This document shows positions 10,951 to 22,050 of a stretch of 64,000 nt of DNA, piece after piece. The notes below the pieces were generated by a model. It searched no databases, had not been told where the DNA came from, and was given only the letters and a program-made list of their open reading frames with translations. The stretch is from Ditylenchus dipsaci (taxonomy: Eukaryota > Nematoda > Chromadorea > Rhabditida > Anguinidae), in NCBI GenBank assembly GCA_004194705.1, contig SADC01000342.1, forward strand, positions 1 through 64,000, written 5' to 3'. Numbering within the stretch: the first letter of the stretch is position 1; each line of letters begins with the position of its first letter. The position numbers and the translations under genes were made by a program.

Positions 10951-11194
10951 GTTTTACCAATGTCTATTGGACAGCATACAGAGTACAACACCCATCCCCA
11001 CTTTGAAGTACCTGCTCCCCCTGAGTACACCCCTTGAAGTGCAAGGATACCATCCAGATAGTTCGGGTACAAACCAAGTAGCTTAGGTATGGGTAGAATA
11101 CAGATGAATAATACCCTAAACTAGTCATTTTCCTTGATCGTGCAAGACACAAATTCAAATTTTGGTCAAAAAAGTTAAAAATAATGACTTTCCC

Positions 11195-11254
11195 TCAAGA
11201 CAATAACATAAAACAGGTTTGTATTACAAACCCTGTTTTATGTTATTGTCTTGA
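11195..11254. repeat. Near-perfect 60-bp palindrome
   Basis: The arms TCAAGACAATAACATAAAAC and their complement meet at TTTGTATTACAAA, with one extra C on the right side. The palindrome includes its own loop, so it could extrude as a cruciform or fold into a hairpin RNA. No terminal duplication was recognised. Confidence 0.75.
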
Positions 11255-11379
11255 AGAACTTCCACCTCTCTTCATTTCGAAAGAATAGCTAATACGACGA
11301 AGGACTTTTTGTTGACAAAACAAAAAGTATAAAAGCCTCAGGTTTTCTCTGGGAAAGAGTCATTGTAAATCGCCACAGC

Positions 11380-11679
11380 TTAGGTACTTTCGGCAACAGC
11401 ATGCTTGGCCAATTCACCTTTCAAAAGGAGCCGAGTAGATGAGTCATTTTCACGAACGGACCTTCTGCTTCTTGTGAGACTGATAGCGCCTGAAAACAAG
11501 ACGCTTTCCAAAGCAACGATTTCAGTACAAACCGACCCACTTCGCGAGGAAACTGCATCCTGACACAGACGTTCGAAAATATCTTCACAAAAGGCATCCA
11601 TGACGTCAATGGCTTTTCGCTTGACTCCTATTTCCTAGACGAAGAAAGAGCGCAGTTTTTGCTTCTTGACATCAGCCAT
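11380..11679 (-). pseudogene. Histone H2B-like pseudogene
   Basis: The minus-strand frame starts MADVKKQK and shows two H2B signatures: IDVMDAFCEDIFERL (compare the family's IMNSFVNDIFERI in helix alpha-1/2) and RLLLKGELAKHAVAEST (compare RLLLPGELAKHAVSEGT near the C terminus). Between them the sequence is unlike H2B. A TAG codon lies in frame 15 codons after the ATG (11636-11638), and the C-terminal KAVTKY part is missing. About 100 codons against a normal 120-125. No intron and no 3' histone stem-loop were seen. It could instead be a highly diverged H2B variant with a sequence error, but decay is simpler. Confidence 0.6.
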
Positions 11680-11949
11680 TATCTGAACGACAAACTCATT
11701 AAAAGACAGATATATCGTACAGACATAAAAAATCAACAAACATTAATGAGGCTATCGCATTTTAACAGTTTAAAGACAAAAGAAAAATGTGCGCGTGGCT
11801 ATGAAACTGGAAAATATGAGAAAGACGGTCTTCATTAAGTTAGAATATTTCTCATCAAGACTTGATGATCCAGTCCTTATCACTGAGCAGCACTGAAGAA
11901 CCTTATGTTAGTTAAGCAGTATGTCAGAATCAACACCAGAACTAACTAA

Positions 11950-12195
11950 CAGTTTGATTTTCAACTAACAGTTAGTTTTGAGACTAACTATGTTAGTGTT
12001 AGGCTAACACTAACCTAACACTAACACTTGAGACTAACCCTAACACTAACACTAACCCGCCATTTTAAACTAACCTTACACTAACACTAACATGTTAGTG
12101 TTAGTGTTAGTGTAGGGTTAGTTTAAAGTGTTAGTGTTAGAGTTAGGTTAGTGTTAGCCTAACACTAACATAGTTAGTGTTAGTTATGAAAACAC
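11950..12195. repeat. Inverted array of GTTAGT units
   Basis: Left half has (CTAACA)-like units and right half the complementary TGTTAG units, meeting at CTAACATGTTAG near 12092. Shared longer blocks (ACTATGTTAGTGTTAGGCTA) show the halves are inverted copies. The unit superficially resembles telomeric repeats but is irregular and palindromic. Confidence 0.7.
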
Positions 12196-12469
12196 TGGTT
12201 TGTAATCGTCTTTTTTAAAAAGATTTATCCTTTTTTCGGCACCCAAAATATTTTTATTTTTGAAGTTTTTAGTCAAAATCTTTAAAATAGCTCTAAAATA
12301 GCAATAAGCACTGGATAAAATGATCTTTTTACTTCAAAAATTGTCGAATTGTGCTTTTTTACCCAAATGTTCTTTTTTGAAAATTTTCATTACGAACCCT
12401 GACATAAAACAATTAAAAAAATATATAAAAATGACTGAGGGGTGCACTTCAATTTTTACTGTCTATGGT

Positions 12470-13085
12470 ACTTGGGTCGTTGATTCCGAGTCTGACGCTG
12501 AAAAAGTCAAATTATACCGATAAATTGGCTAAACAAGCCAAAATAACAAGATCGAGCCCGTGGGATGGTGGGATCAAACCTGAGCACCATTTTGGGCCTG
12601 AAACACAAAGCATGGGTAGAAGTTTTGGCGCCTTTTGTCAGAAATCTGGCGTCTTTTTATCGTAAAAATGGCGCCTTTTTTTATTTTTGATTTTTATACC
12701 TTATTTTTACATGATTTAGTTTAAAATTTTACACCAAAGTGTAGCTCCATATCGCAGCTTTTTAAAAAGCTGTGATGCCTGGGTGCATAAATTCAAAAAT
12801 AAAAATATTTACGTATTACAAGAAAGTAAGTTTTCGACTCAGGTTCGTCCGTCTGAATATGTGAATCTCGTAATTTTCAAAATCATACAGCTAAATATTA
12901 TGGCTGATTTGAAAGCTGAGATGCAGGGCTATAAATGGTATAAAAATTAAAATCAAGTTATGTGAAAATATTTTAGAAAACTCAAATTCAAAAATTAGGC
13001 GCCATATTTACGACAAAAGGCGCCATGTTGTCAATTCAATCAAAACACAAACGCTTAGCCAAGGCGCCACCGAGGCCCCTTTTAA
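12470..13085 (-). mobile_element. tRNA-palindrome fragment split by insertion
   Basis: 12470-12616 matches the loop and minus-oriented arm of the tRNA-derived palindromes (GGGATCAAACCTGAGCACC is a minus box B). The rest of the arm, with a minus box A, resumes at about 13031-13078. A roughly 410-bp insert lies between, its ends carrying GGCGCCTTTTGTC inverted, and AAACACAAA is repeated at both borders as a likely 9-bp target duplication. Confidence 0.6.
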
Positions 13086-13554
13086 AAACAGAAAAACCTA
13101 CATGGCCTGCCGCTTTATCGCATCGCAATATGAGTTGGTACGTTCAAAAAATACACATTTTTTACAGTACATATTTCGGTAGTCGCCTGTCAGATAATTT
13201 ATGGTATCTAATTTACAATTTTGAAATAAATATTGCATCTGGTTTATATTCATTTCAGAAACACAGAAAGACAGACTTTTCAAGCGTACATGCACAAGAT
13301 ATTTTCGAAAGTCAATGCAACTTTGCTAGCAACACCTTTCGGCGCAAAGCGACTCTATATTGATATAGAAACAGAGGTTATTATTACAATTTTTTGTAAT
13401 TTTGAGAAGAGTCTTATACCTCAATTTTTTGACCGGACTACACCCTGTGTGTATGGCCTGAAAATCGGTTTTAACTACTTTTAACGTCATCCCAGGCTTT
13501 TAGAACGATGTACATGTTTTTGGGGACAGGAAATACATTTTTTGGAAATAGTTT

Positions 13555-14210
13555 TGTTCGACCAAAATTTAACTTTTTGCTTTGGGGGACCAAGGTAAAC
13601 CACTATATCTGAGGCGGTTTACCACGTTTTGGTCACTGGGGCTGGGCAGAAAGAGTCTCTAAATGCATTTTTGATCACGAGCAGTGCTGTTACGGCGCCG
13701 GCGCTAGCGCCGCCCTTGGAAAAAACAGCGCAGGGCCGGCGCTCGGGCCAATGAAAAATTTTGGTCGACGCTGGCTTTGGCGCTAAAATCCAGGTGCAAG
13801 GTGATATATTAATACAAGGTCAATCACCTTGTATTAAGGTATTGCACCCTGTTTTGGTCACTAGAGCTGGGCAAAAACAGTCTTTTTATGCATTTTTGTT
13901 CAAGAGTACTTCTCGAAATTATGTCTAAGGTAAGTGAGTGCGCGCATCTCTAACCTATCAAGCCCCTGCGGCCCTTCGGGGGTGCAGCATGCTCGGGGGC
14001 TTGGAGTTGAGATGCGCACACCCACATACCTTAGACACAAATCACTCGAAAGGGACTCTGGATGCATAAAAATCTATGCATACCAGAGTTTATTTATGCG
14101 GTAGGCCCCAGTTAACAAAAAATGTTTCAATACTATCTTTTTGGGTATCCAGGTACCCTTTCAGGTTGGTTAACCTTGGTCCCTCAGGGAAAAAAGTCAA
14201 ATTTTGGTAA
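13555..14210 (+). repeat. Hairpin-family element, two partial copies
   Basis: A first left half (13555-13680) ends at a GGCGCC-rich patch (13683-13800). A second, fuller copy (13810-14210) contains GCTGGGCAAAAA, the stem TCTAAGGTAAGTGAGTGCGCGCA, a GC-rich loop and the return stem TGCGCACACCCACATACCTTAGA. Confidence 0.65.
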
Positions 14211-14497
14211 TTTTTTTTAAATGTCTTTCCAAACAAGTTTAATAAAGCATGTTCAGAATATATCTGTTCTACAAAAAAATTCCGAATTTTTTTCAGCCAC
14301 TGTGTTCAGCATGAAATTCGGCATCAAACACATATTTTAGTACACATGGCCTTTGGCGTGTTAAGCAGAAAAGAAAAAAGCATTTTAGAAGGTGATTTCG
14401 GGCCACTTTAAAAAATCAGAGTATCGGAAGAGAAAACTAAAAAAAAGACCACCGTTTCCAAAATTTGAAATCTTGCTCACAGTTAAAAAAATTTCAG

Positions 14498-14786
14498 ACA
14501 ATTGACTCGTACTGTGAAAATGACCTGGAAAAAAAGTCGGCGTTGTGCAAGCAAGAAATGATATGGGACACGGGAAAAACTATGAGAGAAATTTCTGAAG
14601 TCAGCTCAAGCATTAAAAAAAATTACTGTTTAGTTTTCTTTTTGGGAAGTAAAAGCAAGCGATCAAATACTCATGTGTACACAATAAATCATCTTGACAA
14701 GACCACTCCGGCTGCTGCCAATAATTACCATTTGTTGCCTGAAGACTTTAGAACCTTTTCTAAGGTTCCTCACGTGGAAAATAATT
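14498..14786 (+). CDS. Candidate orphan exon
   Basis: An open frame of 96 codons is bounded by a good acceptor (AAATTTCAG) and donor (AATT/GTAAGT). The peptide opens TIDSYCENDLEKKSALCKQE and contains NTHVYTINHLDKTTPAAAN, with mixed, non-repetitive composition. I do not recognise the family, and no neighbouring exon was found because a pogo-type MITE begins 26 bp after the donor. It may be an exon of a gene with long introns or a remnant. Confidence 0.4.
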
Positions 14787-14811
14787 GTAAGTATTTACTC
14801 TGAAATAGCCA

Positions 14812-15271
14812 TACAGTCGATCTCAGTAAACAGTCACCCGCAAAAATCGTTCCCGCCTAGAGGGCGACACTTTTTTTTAGCTCAATTTTTGAATTTTTTT
14901 TGCCAAAACTGATTCGTCAGTCTAGACTGAAATATCGCAAGGATTCCGATTTTGCCGATCGTTTCTCAAAAAGTTAAAATTTGACCATTAAGACCCGCTG
15001 TACAGTCGACTCTCGATAAACTGTCACCCCAAAAAGTTCGCGCCTCTCGATATTTAAAAAATAGAGTGACGCCTTATCGAGAGGCGCGGGTCTTAATGGT
15101 CAAAATTTTAACTTTTTGAGAAACGATCGGCAAAATCGGAATCCTTGCGATATTTCGGACCAGACTAGCCAAAGACAACTGGCAAAAGACTTCAAAAATA
15201 GAGGTAAAAAGTATCAGACACTAGGCGGGAACGAACTTTTGCGGGTGACGGTTTATCGAGAGTCGACTGTA
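14812..15271. mobile_element. pogo-like MITE with nested fragment
   Basis: Ends TACAGTCGATCTCAGTAAAC and its counterpart GGTTTATCGAGAGTCGACTGTA are inverted, and the arms (14812-14997, 15080-15271) pair over most of their length, including GCAAGGATTCCGATTTTGCC. A second left end (from 15000) sits at the centre, suggesting insertion of one copy into another. Confidence 0.75.
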
Positions 15272-15607
15272 CATATTCTAGAGTAGGGTTGGCAATATGT
15301 GGCTTTTCAGGCGACATGTGGCATCTTAACACGAAAATTCTTGACTTTAACAGGGCATGCCCGTGCGTTTAGAACAGTTAAGGCGGGGACAGCAATTTTT
15401 TGAATCGTCCTATTTTTCATTTGTTTTAAGTCAAATTTAATATGGATGACCTTATACTAGTTTAAAAAACTAGGCAGAAAAATTAAAAGTCTGGATGAAA
15501 AAGCATGTAAAACTTGATCGAGAAAGAAAAAAAATGCTGGTCCCCGCCTATTCTCCGTGTCGAGAACCGACATGCCCTTTAAAGGGCTCCCCATATCAGC
15601 TTAATAG

Positions 15608-15841
15608 GAAAAAGTGGCTTAGGCGGCGTGTTTGTGTTTTTATGGTCCAAAATAGTTCGATCCCACTTGGTGGCACACTATTTATTTTGTTTGTCTGACC
15701 AATGTATAGGGGTAATTCGACTTTTTGACGTCAGATTCGAAATCAGAGACCCAATTACTCCTACAAATTGGTCAAACAAGCCAAAATAACTAGATTGCCA
15801 CCACGTGGGATCGAACCTGCAACACCATTTTGGGCCGAAAC
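15608..15841. mobile_element. tRNA-derived palindrome (left part)
   Basis: A plus-oriented tRNA-like head (box B GTTCGATCCCACTTGG) is followed by a spacer and a minus-oriented tRNA-like arm (GTGGGATCGAACCTGCAAC). It is cut at 15841 by the 15842-20558 element; the rest of the arm (ACACAAACGTTTACCACTGC) continues at 20567-20603. Confidence 0.7.
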
Positions 15842-16267
15842 CATGGTTCGCAAAAACAGCAAATTTGCTGAAATGCAGCAAAAATATTTGGCGTTGTGTG
15901 GTTTTTGAAAACAGCAAAATTGCAGCAAAATGCAGCAAAAATTTGCTGCATTTCAGCAAAATTTTGCTGCATTTCTTTGTTCCCTACGTATTACGCATCT
16001 TTCATTTTTTTTAACTATTTTTTTTTGCTTTTTTTCTATCTGGTGTCAAAAAATGTATGAACCACCCGTATAAAAGCAGTACCTGGGCTACATGCAGCCC
16101 ATAAAAGTCAGTCTTAAAGGGCAGGGAGGATTTTCATATAAGCGTCGTCTAGGTCACAGGTTCAGATCCCCTGGATGCAAGCCCTATTTTCACTTTATTT
16201 TCATATTTATTTTCAAGTTTGGTATGAAAATAATGCTCATTCTCATGGCTATCCGACAAGATGGACT

Positions 16268-16947
16268 TCTGGGTACCCAAAAGTGGGCTCTCCCACCTGG
16301 TACCCCCTCCTGTGAACAGGGTGGTCCGAAAAAATTCGGAAAATTATGAAAAAGTTTTATAAGTTTGAATTTTATCCATCTGCAACTCATTCATATTGTT
16401 TTAAATGAAAATCTTTTGTGTTTTGTATAGAAGAGCTCGCAGGTAGCTTAACTACTGTCACAGATTTTTCCAGGAAATCGATGGGCAAGGAGCTACCCAG
16501 CAAAATTTTCAATATTTTCCGAATCTTTTTGGCCACTCTGTACTCCTCCACCTCGATACTTCTCTTCTGCGTAGCTCCGTCCTGTGTACTCCCCCACCTC
16601 TGTACCACCACTTGAATACCACCACATGGGTATTTCCTCCCTAGGTACTTCTCATATTAGTATCCCTCACCTGAGTAACTCCACCTGGGTCAACCGACTA
16701 CTTAACCACGAGGATCGGCCACCTGAGTACTGATCGTGAGCAATGGTAAACTTATAATCATCTTCAGATTTTCGCCCTTTAGATTGGCGACTTACAGCGT
16801 TTTTTTGTTTGATAGACTTAATCTAAGTCAATCCTAGAAGCCTTTCCTAGAAGCTTTAAGCTCTGTCCTTATATTTTGCTTTTGTTTGTTTTTTAAAGTC
16901 AGAGTTGAACGATCAATCAAATATAAATATTTTTACATTAAAATTAC
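16268..16947. other. Interior of composite, no gene accepted
   Basis: A degenerate tandem of units like GTACTCCCCCACCTG occupies about 16530-16735. Open frames of 60-75 codons on both strands overlap each other and show no family signature. Confidence 0.4.
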
Positions 16948-18840
16948 GGAAGGTACTTTTTTTGCCCGCTAATTACTTCTTTTTGCCCGCTAAATCTTTT
17001 TTCTGCCCGCAAATCTGAAATCCCGCTAATTACTCTTTTTTGCCCGCTAAATACTTTTTTCTGCCCGCAAATTACTTTTTTCTGCCCGCAAATTTTCGAA
17101 AAAATGCCCGCAAATTTTTCTTCAACGGGTATAAGGATAATTCCCTGTCTCCTACTCAACTTTTCTCATTCTTTTGTGGTTTTCATGTGTTTTGAGAATC
17201 TTGTTGTGGGCTGGGCCCAGAAAATTTATCATTGCTTGGATATTTCGGTGAGCCTTCTTTAACTGTCATTAGGCTGAATTTCTTGTTGTTTCTTAGCCGA
17301 TATTTGACTTCTAGTGATTGAATATCCAGGTTAATGTCACGTACTTAAGCGAGGGAATCTCAGCAGCATTGTCCAACAGTTGTGGAGTGCCCGTATTGGT
17401 CTGCTTAGAATCTGTTTAATGGCTTTAAACGTTATTTCCAGAATATTTAATTCGGGATTTTAGGTTCGCTGATCAGGTAACTTTTTCTTTATGACATGAT
17501 TCGCGTTTCAATTGCATACAGCGTGACAGGGTCGTCAACGCACGTAGCGTCAATTGAAAATATTTTAGTCCACTTGGAAAATATGAACTTTGTCACGCTG
17601 TATGTGGTGCAACTGCCACTCTCTATGTGCCTTCGTGCTCCACCCACAAGACAGCATGGCTAGGCCTGTGTAACATAGTTGTCGGAGCACGTTAACTTCA
17701 AGAGGCTGCCTAGCGAGATTAGGCTTTTCTAGTATTTTAGTTAATTCATTTTAAGGTCTTTCTCGTGGATCAACAACAGTCAAATGTCAACGAAGCCAGA
17801 TCAATTTACTGACGTCAAATTTTCCTTTTAAAAGCCAACCGTGATGATAAGTGAGTAATTTCCTGAAATTTCTGTGATTTAAGTGCCATGTTTATGACCA
17901 ATTGACTTTAGGAATGTTTCAAGGTTTCTTCAGCGAAAATACACTTAGTTCAAGCGCACCATCTGACTCATTATTGATCAGCTTTTGATTAATTGATGAC
18001 TTTTTCTTGATTGGTTGATCCACGAGAAAGACCTTAAAATGAATGAACTAAAATACTAGAAAAGCCTAATCTCGCTAGGCAGCCTCTTGAAGTTAACGTG
18101 CTCCGACAACTATGTTACACAGGCCTAGCCATGCTGTCTTGTGGGTGGAGCACGAAGGCACATAGAGAGTGGCAGTTGCACCACATACAGCGTGACAAAG
18201 TTCATATTTTCCAAGTGGACTAAAATATTTTCAATTGACGCTACGTGCGTTGACGACCCTGTCACGCTGTATGCAATTGAAACGCGAATCATGTCATAAA
18301 GAAAAAGTTACCTGATCAGCGAACCTAAAATCCCGAATTAAATATTCTGGAAATAACGTTTAAAGCCATTAAACAGATTCTAAGCAGACCAATACGGGCA
18401 CTCCACAACTGTTGGACAATGCTGCTGAGATTCCCTCGCTTAAGTACGTGACATTAACCTGGATATTCAATCACTAGAAGTCAAATATCGGCTAAGAAAC
18501 AACAAGAAATTCAGCCTAATAACAGTTAAAGAAGGCTCACCGAAATATCCAAGCAATAATAAATTTTCTGAGCCCAGCCCACAACAAGATGCTCAAAACA
18601 CATGAAAACCACAAAAGAATGAGAAAAGTTGAGTAGGGGACAGGGAATTAGCCTTATACCGTTGAAGAAAAATTTGCGGGCATTTTTTCGAAAATTTGCG
18701 GGCATAAAAAAGTAATTTGCGGGCAGAAAAAAGTATTTAGCGGGCAAAAAAGAGTAATTAGCGGGATTTCAAATTTGCGGGCAGAAAAAAAGATTTAGCG
18801 GGCAAAAAGAAGTAATTAGCGGGCAAAAAAAGTACCTTCC
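16948..18840. mobile_element. 1.9-kb palindromic fold-back element
   Basis: The arms (16948-17776 and about 18014-18840) are near-perfect inverted copies of about 830 bp around a spacer of about 240 bp. The termini read GGAAGGTACTTTTTTTGCCC and its complement, and TAAAATTAC flanks both sides as a perfect 9-bp target duplication, typical of Mutator-like elements. The outer 150 bp of each arm are tandem units like TGCCCGCTAAATACTTTTT. No transposase frame was found. It lies wholly inside the 15842-20558 element. Confidence 0.9.
17517..17602. mobile_element. Mini-element duplicated in both arms
   Basis: TACAGCGTGACA and TGTCACGCTGTA bound 86 bp with TA ends, as in Tc1/mariner-type MITEs. The mirror copy is at 18186-18271. 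Its presence in both arms means it inserted before the arms were duplicated or was homogenised with them. Confidence 0.6.
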
Positions 18841-19072
18841 TAAAATTACTTGCTTGCGAAGGTTTGACCGAGCGAAAAAAGAGTATGTTCGACGGCTAGG
18901 ATGGCCCTACATTGGATATTTTGAAATTTTAATTTTCATTTCAATTTACATCTTTATTATAGCTTAGATATATGAGCGATAGCCTATAATCATGACTACA
19001 CATTGGTATGCAAAACGTGCAATTGTAAAAAAAATACAGAAAATATCAATCAATGAAAAACCCAAAATAAGG

Positions 19073-20070
19073 TACAGTCGACCCTCGATTTAAGGCTTGA
19101 GTACAGAATCACCCCCACGGGGAGTAATCAGACGGAGGAGATAACATCATATTCGTGTTTCTCGACCCCGATTTCATGAGAACCCCTGTTTTTTTAATTC
19201 TGAGAAAAAAAATTTTTCGAACCAAAGCGGGGGGGGGGGGTGGTATCATGGTTTTTCGGTCAAAATTTGAAAATTTTGAATTGGCGCCTTTTGAATTTAA
19301 AAGGGATTGAGGGCTGTATTGGGAGGGGAAGGGAATAAAAGGGGGCCACTAATGACTCAGGGCCACTAACAAGAAGATGTTGAACATAGTTTTGAATACT
19401 GGGGCCTACCGCATAAATAAACTTTGGTATGCATGCTTTTTCATGCATCCAGAGTCACTTTCGAGTGATTTGTGTCTAAGGTATGTGGGTGCGCATCTCA
19501 ACTCCAAGCCCCAAGCCCCCTGCGCCCCGAAGGGGGCGCAGGGGGCTTGAGAGTTAGAGATGCGCGCACGCACTTACCTTAGACATGATTCCGAGAAGTA
19601 CTCTTGACCATAAAATGCATATAGAGTATCTTTTTGCCTCGGCCCAGTTGAAAAACATGGTGAGGCAGTCGAACAATACAGATATTTAAATTTATAATGT
19701 TCTGTCATAAAAGTGGCCCCCTTTTATTCCCTTCCCCTCCCAATACAGCCCTCAATCCTTTTAAAATTCAAAAGGCGCCAATTCAAAATTTTCAAATTTT
19801 GACCCAAAAACCATGATACCCCCCCCCCCCCCTGTGGTTCGAAAAATTTTTTTCTCAGAATTAAAAAAACAGCCGGCTTTCTTATGAAATCGAGGTCGAG
19901 AAACACGAATTTGATGTTATCTCCTCGATCTGATCAGTCCCCGTGGGGGGGGGGATGTTTATTCGAAACTGCAACCCTCGATACAACATACGCTCGATTC
20001 AACATACGCGCGTTCAACATACGGTTAGGGTCAGTCCACAGGCCGTATGTTAAATCGAGCGTCGACTGTA
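19073..20070. mobile_element. pogo-type element with hairpin-family core
   Basis: Ends TACAGTCGACCCTCGATTT and AAATCGAGCGTCGACTGTA are inverted with TA. A second set of arms (about 19120-19355 and 19708-19945) is also inverted and contains AGGGCTGTATTGGGAGGGG. The core is a minus-strand hairpin-family copy (19380-19660). The layers look like successive insertions into one site. Confidence 0.75.
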
Positions 20071-21219
20071 GCTAATTCAGGTAGACTTCAGCCTTTAACT
20101 CAGCTGTTATAGTTGTTTAACCATGCGCTCATAGTCTTGTCGGATAGTCATGAGAATGAGCATTATTTTCACACCAAACTTGAAAATAAAATATGAAAAA
20201 TAAAGTAAAAAATAGGGCTTGCATCCAGGGGGATCTGAACCTGTGACCTAGACGACGCTTATATGAAAATCCCTCCCTGCCCTTTAAGACTGACTTTTAT
20301 GGGCTGCATGTAGCCCAGGTACTGCTTTTATACGGGTGGTTCATACATTTTTTGACACCAGATAGAAAAAAAGCAAAAAAATAGTTAAAAAAATGAAAGA
20401 TGCGTAATACGTAGGGAACAAAGAAATGCAGCAAAATTTTGCTGAAATGCAGCAAAATTTTTGCTGCATTTTTGCTGCAATTTTGCTGTTTTCAAAAACC
20501 ACACAACGCCAAATATTTTTGCTGCATTTCAGCAAATTTGCTGTTTTTGCGAACCATGGCCGAAACACAAACGTTTACCACTGCGCCAAAGAGGTTAATG
20601 GCATTTCGTCTAAAGACAATTCGTCCAAAATTCAGCTCGTTTAAAAGTTAATTCGGGCTGTAGGAACTTTCGTAACAAGACAATTTCGTAAGAGCGAATT
20701 TTCGTAAAAGCGAATTTTCGTAAGAAATTTTTTTCGTAAGAGCGAATTTTCGTAAGAAACTTTTTCGTAACAGCGATTTTTCGTAACAAGCTCTTTCGTA
20801 ACGCGGTTTTCAGTAACATTAGTGATAATGTTAAGCTGCTTTTTTTGCTTTTTGATCCTCCTTTGATGTTTTTTATAGCTTCTGTGATGTTTTGACCAAA
20901 AATAGTCAAGAAAAAAATGAAACAGTCAGAGGGTGGAATCGAACCACTGGTGAAAAAAATTTATCCCATCTACTTACTTACTCCACCATACATGCCACTA
21001 ATGGCAAACAGCTATGTGTAGTATATAATATATGAATTCTAGCTCGGAGTTTTTCACCATGCTTTTGGGTATTTCTGCTGGTCTCCTAATGGATGAAAAA
21101 TCCGGGGGTTAGCTAATTATCGAAATTTTCAGTCATATGACCTATGCTTACCAACTTTTGTGCTCATACAGTTAATAGTCATATAATTAACTGTTCAAAG
21201 TGTCGGGCAGCGACATATT

Positions 21220-21535
21220 GCGCCATATCAAATTGCGCCATATCATATTGCGCCACATTCAAATTGCGCCGCCGCAAATTGCGCCACCGCAGATTGCGCC
21301 TAAATCAAATTGCGCCATATCAAATTGCGCCGAATTCAAATTGCGCCACCGCAGATTGCGCCAAAATCAGATTGCGCCACCGCAGATAGCGCCGCATTCA
21401 AATTGCGCCACCGCAAATTGCGCCGCATTCAAATTGCGCCACCGCGAATTGCGCCGCATTCAAATTGCGCCGCATTCAAATTGCGCCACCGAAATTGCGC
21501 CGCATTCAAATTGCGCCGCCGCAGATTGCGCCAGT
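21220..21535 (+). repeat. ATTGCGCC satellite block, left arm
   Basis: About 20 units of 12-16 bp alternate between AAATTGCGCCGCATTC and AAATTGCGCCACCGC forms. The inverse block is at 22585-22880. Open frames across it, rich in Cys/Ala or Arg/His, are repeat artefacts. Confidence 0.85.
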
Positions 21536-22050
21536 AAAGCCACATATCCTTTCATTCAAAAAATATTTCCTTTCACTCTCACTCTCATTTTCAGTATGTA
21601 CCAACGTGGAGAAATTGCTTCTCAGTCTTACTTTCATTCTAACTTTCAGTGTACCGAATGACTTTTTTGACACTCACTTTCTGTCTAACGTATTTCGTGG
21701 GAATTAAAATTTTCAGTCTGAACCATCTAAACCAAGTGGTCGCCCACTTGGAGCAATTTTTTTTTACTTTTTCGGGTTTGAAAACTAGTTTTCTAGACTA
21801 ATTCGGGCATGCTGAAAATGGCTTGATAGTGGTAAAATAGGGTTTTCTAGGGTATTTTTTGAGTATTGGTAAAATCGAGTTTGTAGATCACTGGCCCTTT
21901 TTTACGGCAGAGGTTTCTGACTTAAAAAAACCAATCAATTCTCGTTCCTCCAAAAAAATATTTCAACAACAATCACTAGTTTATTTCGATTCGAGAAATG
22001 CATAACAATAAACCGAAAAACTCACAACAGTGAAACATAAATTTTGTGAT

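Larger units (their letters stand above)
15842..20558. mobile_element. 4.7-kb long-TIR composite element
   Basis: Left arm 15842-16267 and right arm about 20130-20558 are inverted copies of about 425 bp, the outer 60 bp (beginning CATGGTTCGCAAAAACAG) being identical. The element is flanked by GCCGAAAC on both sides (15834-15841, 20559-20566), possibly 9 bp if a shared G is counted. The arms contain GCAGCAAAATTTGCTGC-type subrepeats and a tRNA-like box B (GGTTCAGATCCCC). Long TIRs with 8-9-bp duplications suggest a Mutator-like or hAT-like class, but no transposase was seen. The interior is filled by two further elements. Confidence 0.85.

Noticed and set aside
11328..11335. TATAAAAG as a promoter for a histone pair
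   Set aside because: It is downstream of and opposite to the H2B-like frame, and no plus-strand gene follows it.
11950..12195. Interstitial telomeric repeat
   Set aside because: The GTTAGT units are irregular and inverted about a centre; this is a fold-back array, not a telomere motif run.
16190..16615. Plus and minus frames of 65-85 codons
   Set aside because: They overlap on opposite strands and one covers the arm of the 15842-20558 element; no family feature.
21144..21707. Several overlapping plus frames, plus minus frames at 22555-22917
   Set aside because: All are translations of the ATTGCGCC satellite blocks; composition is a direct reading of the unit.
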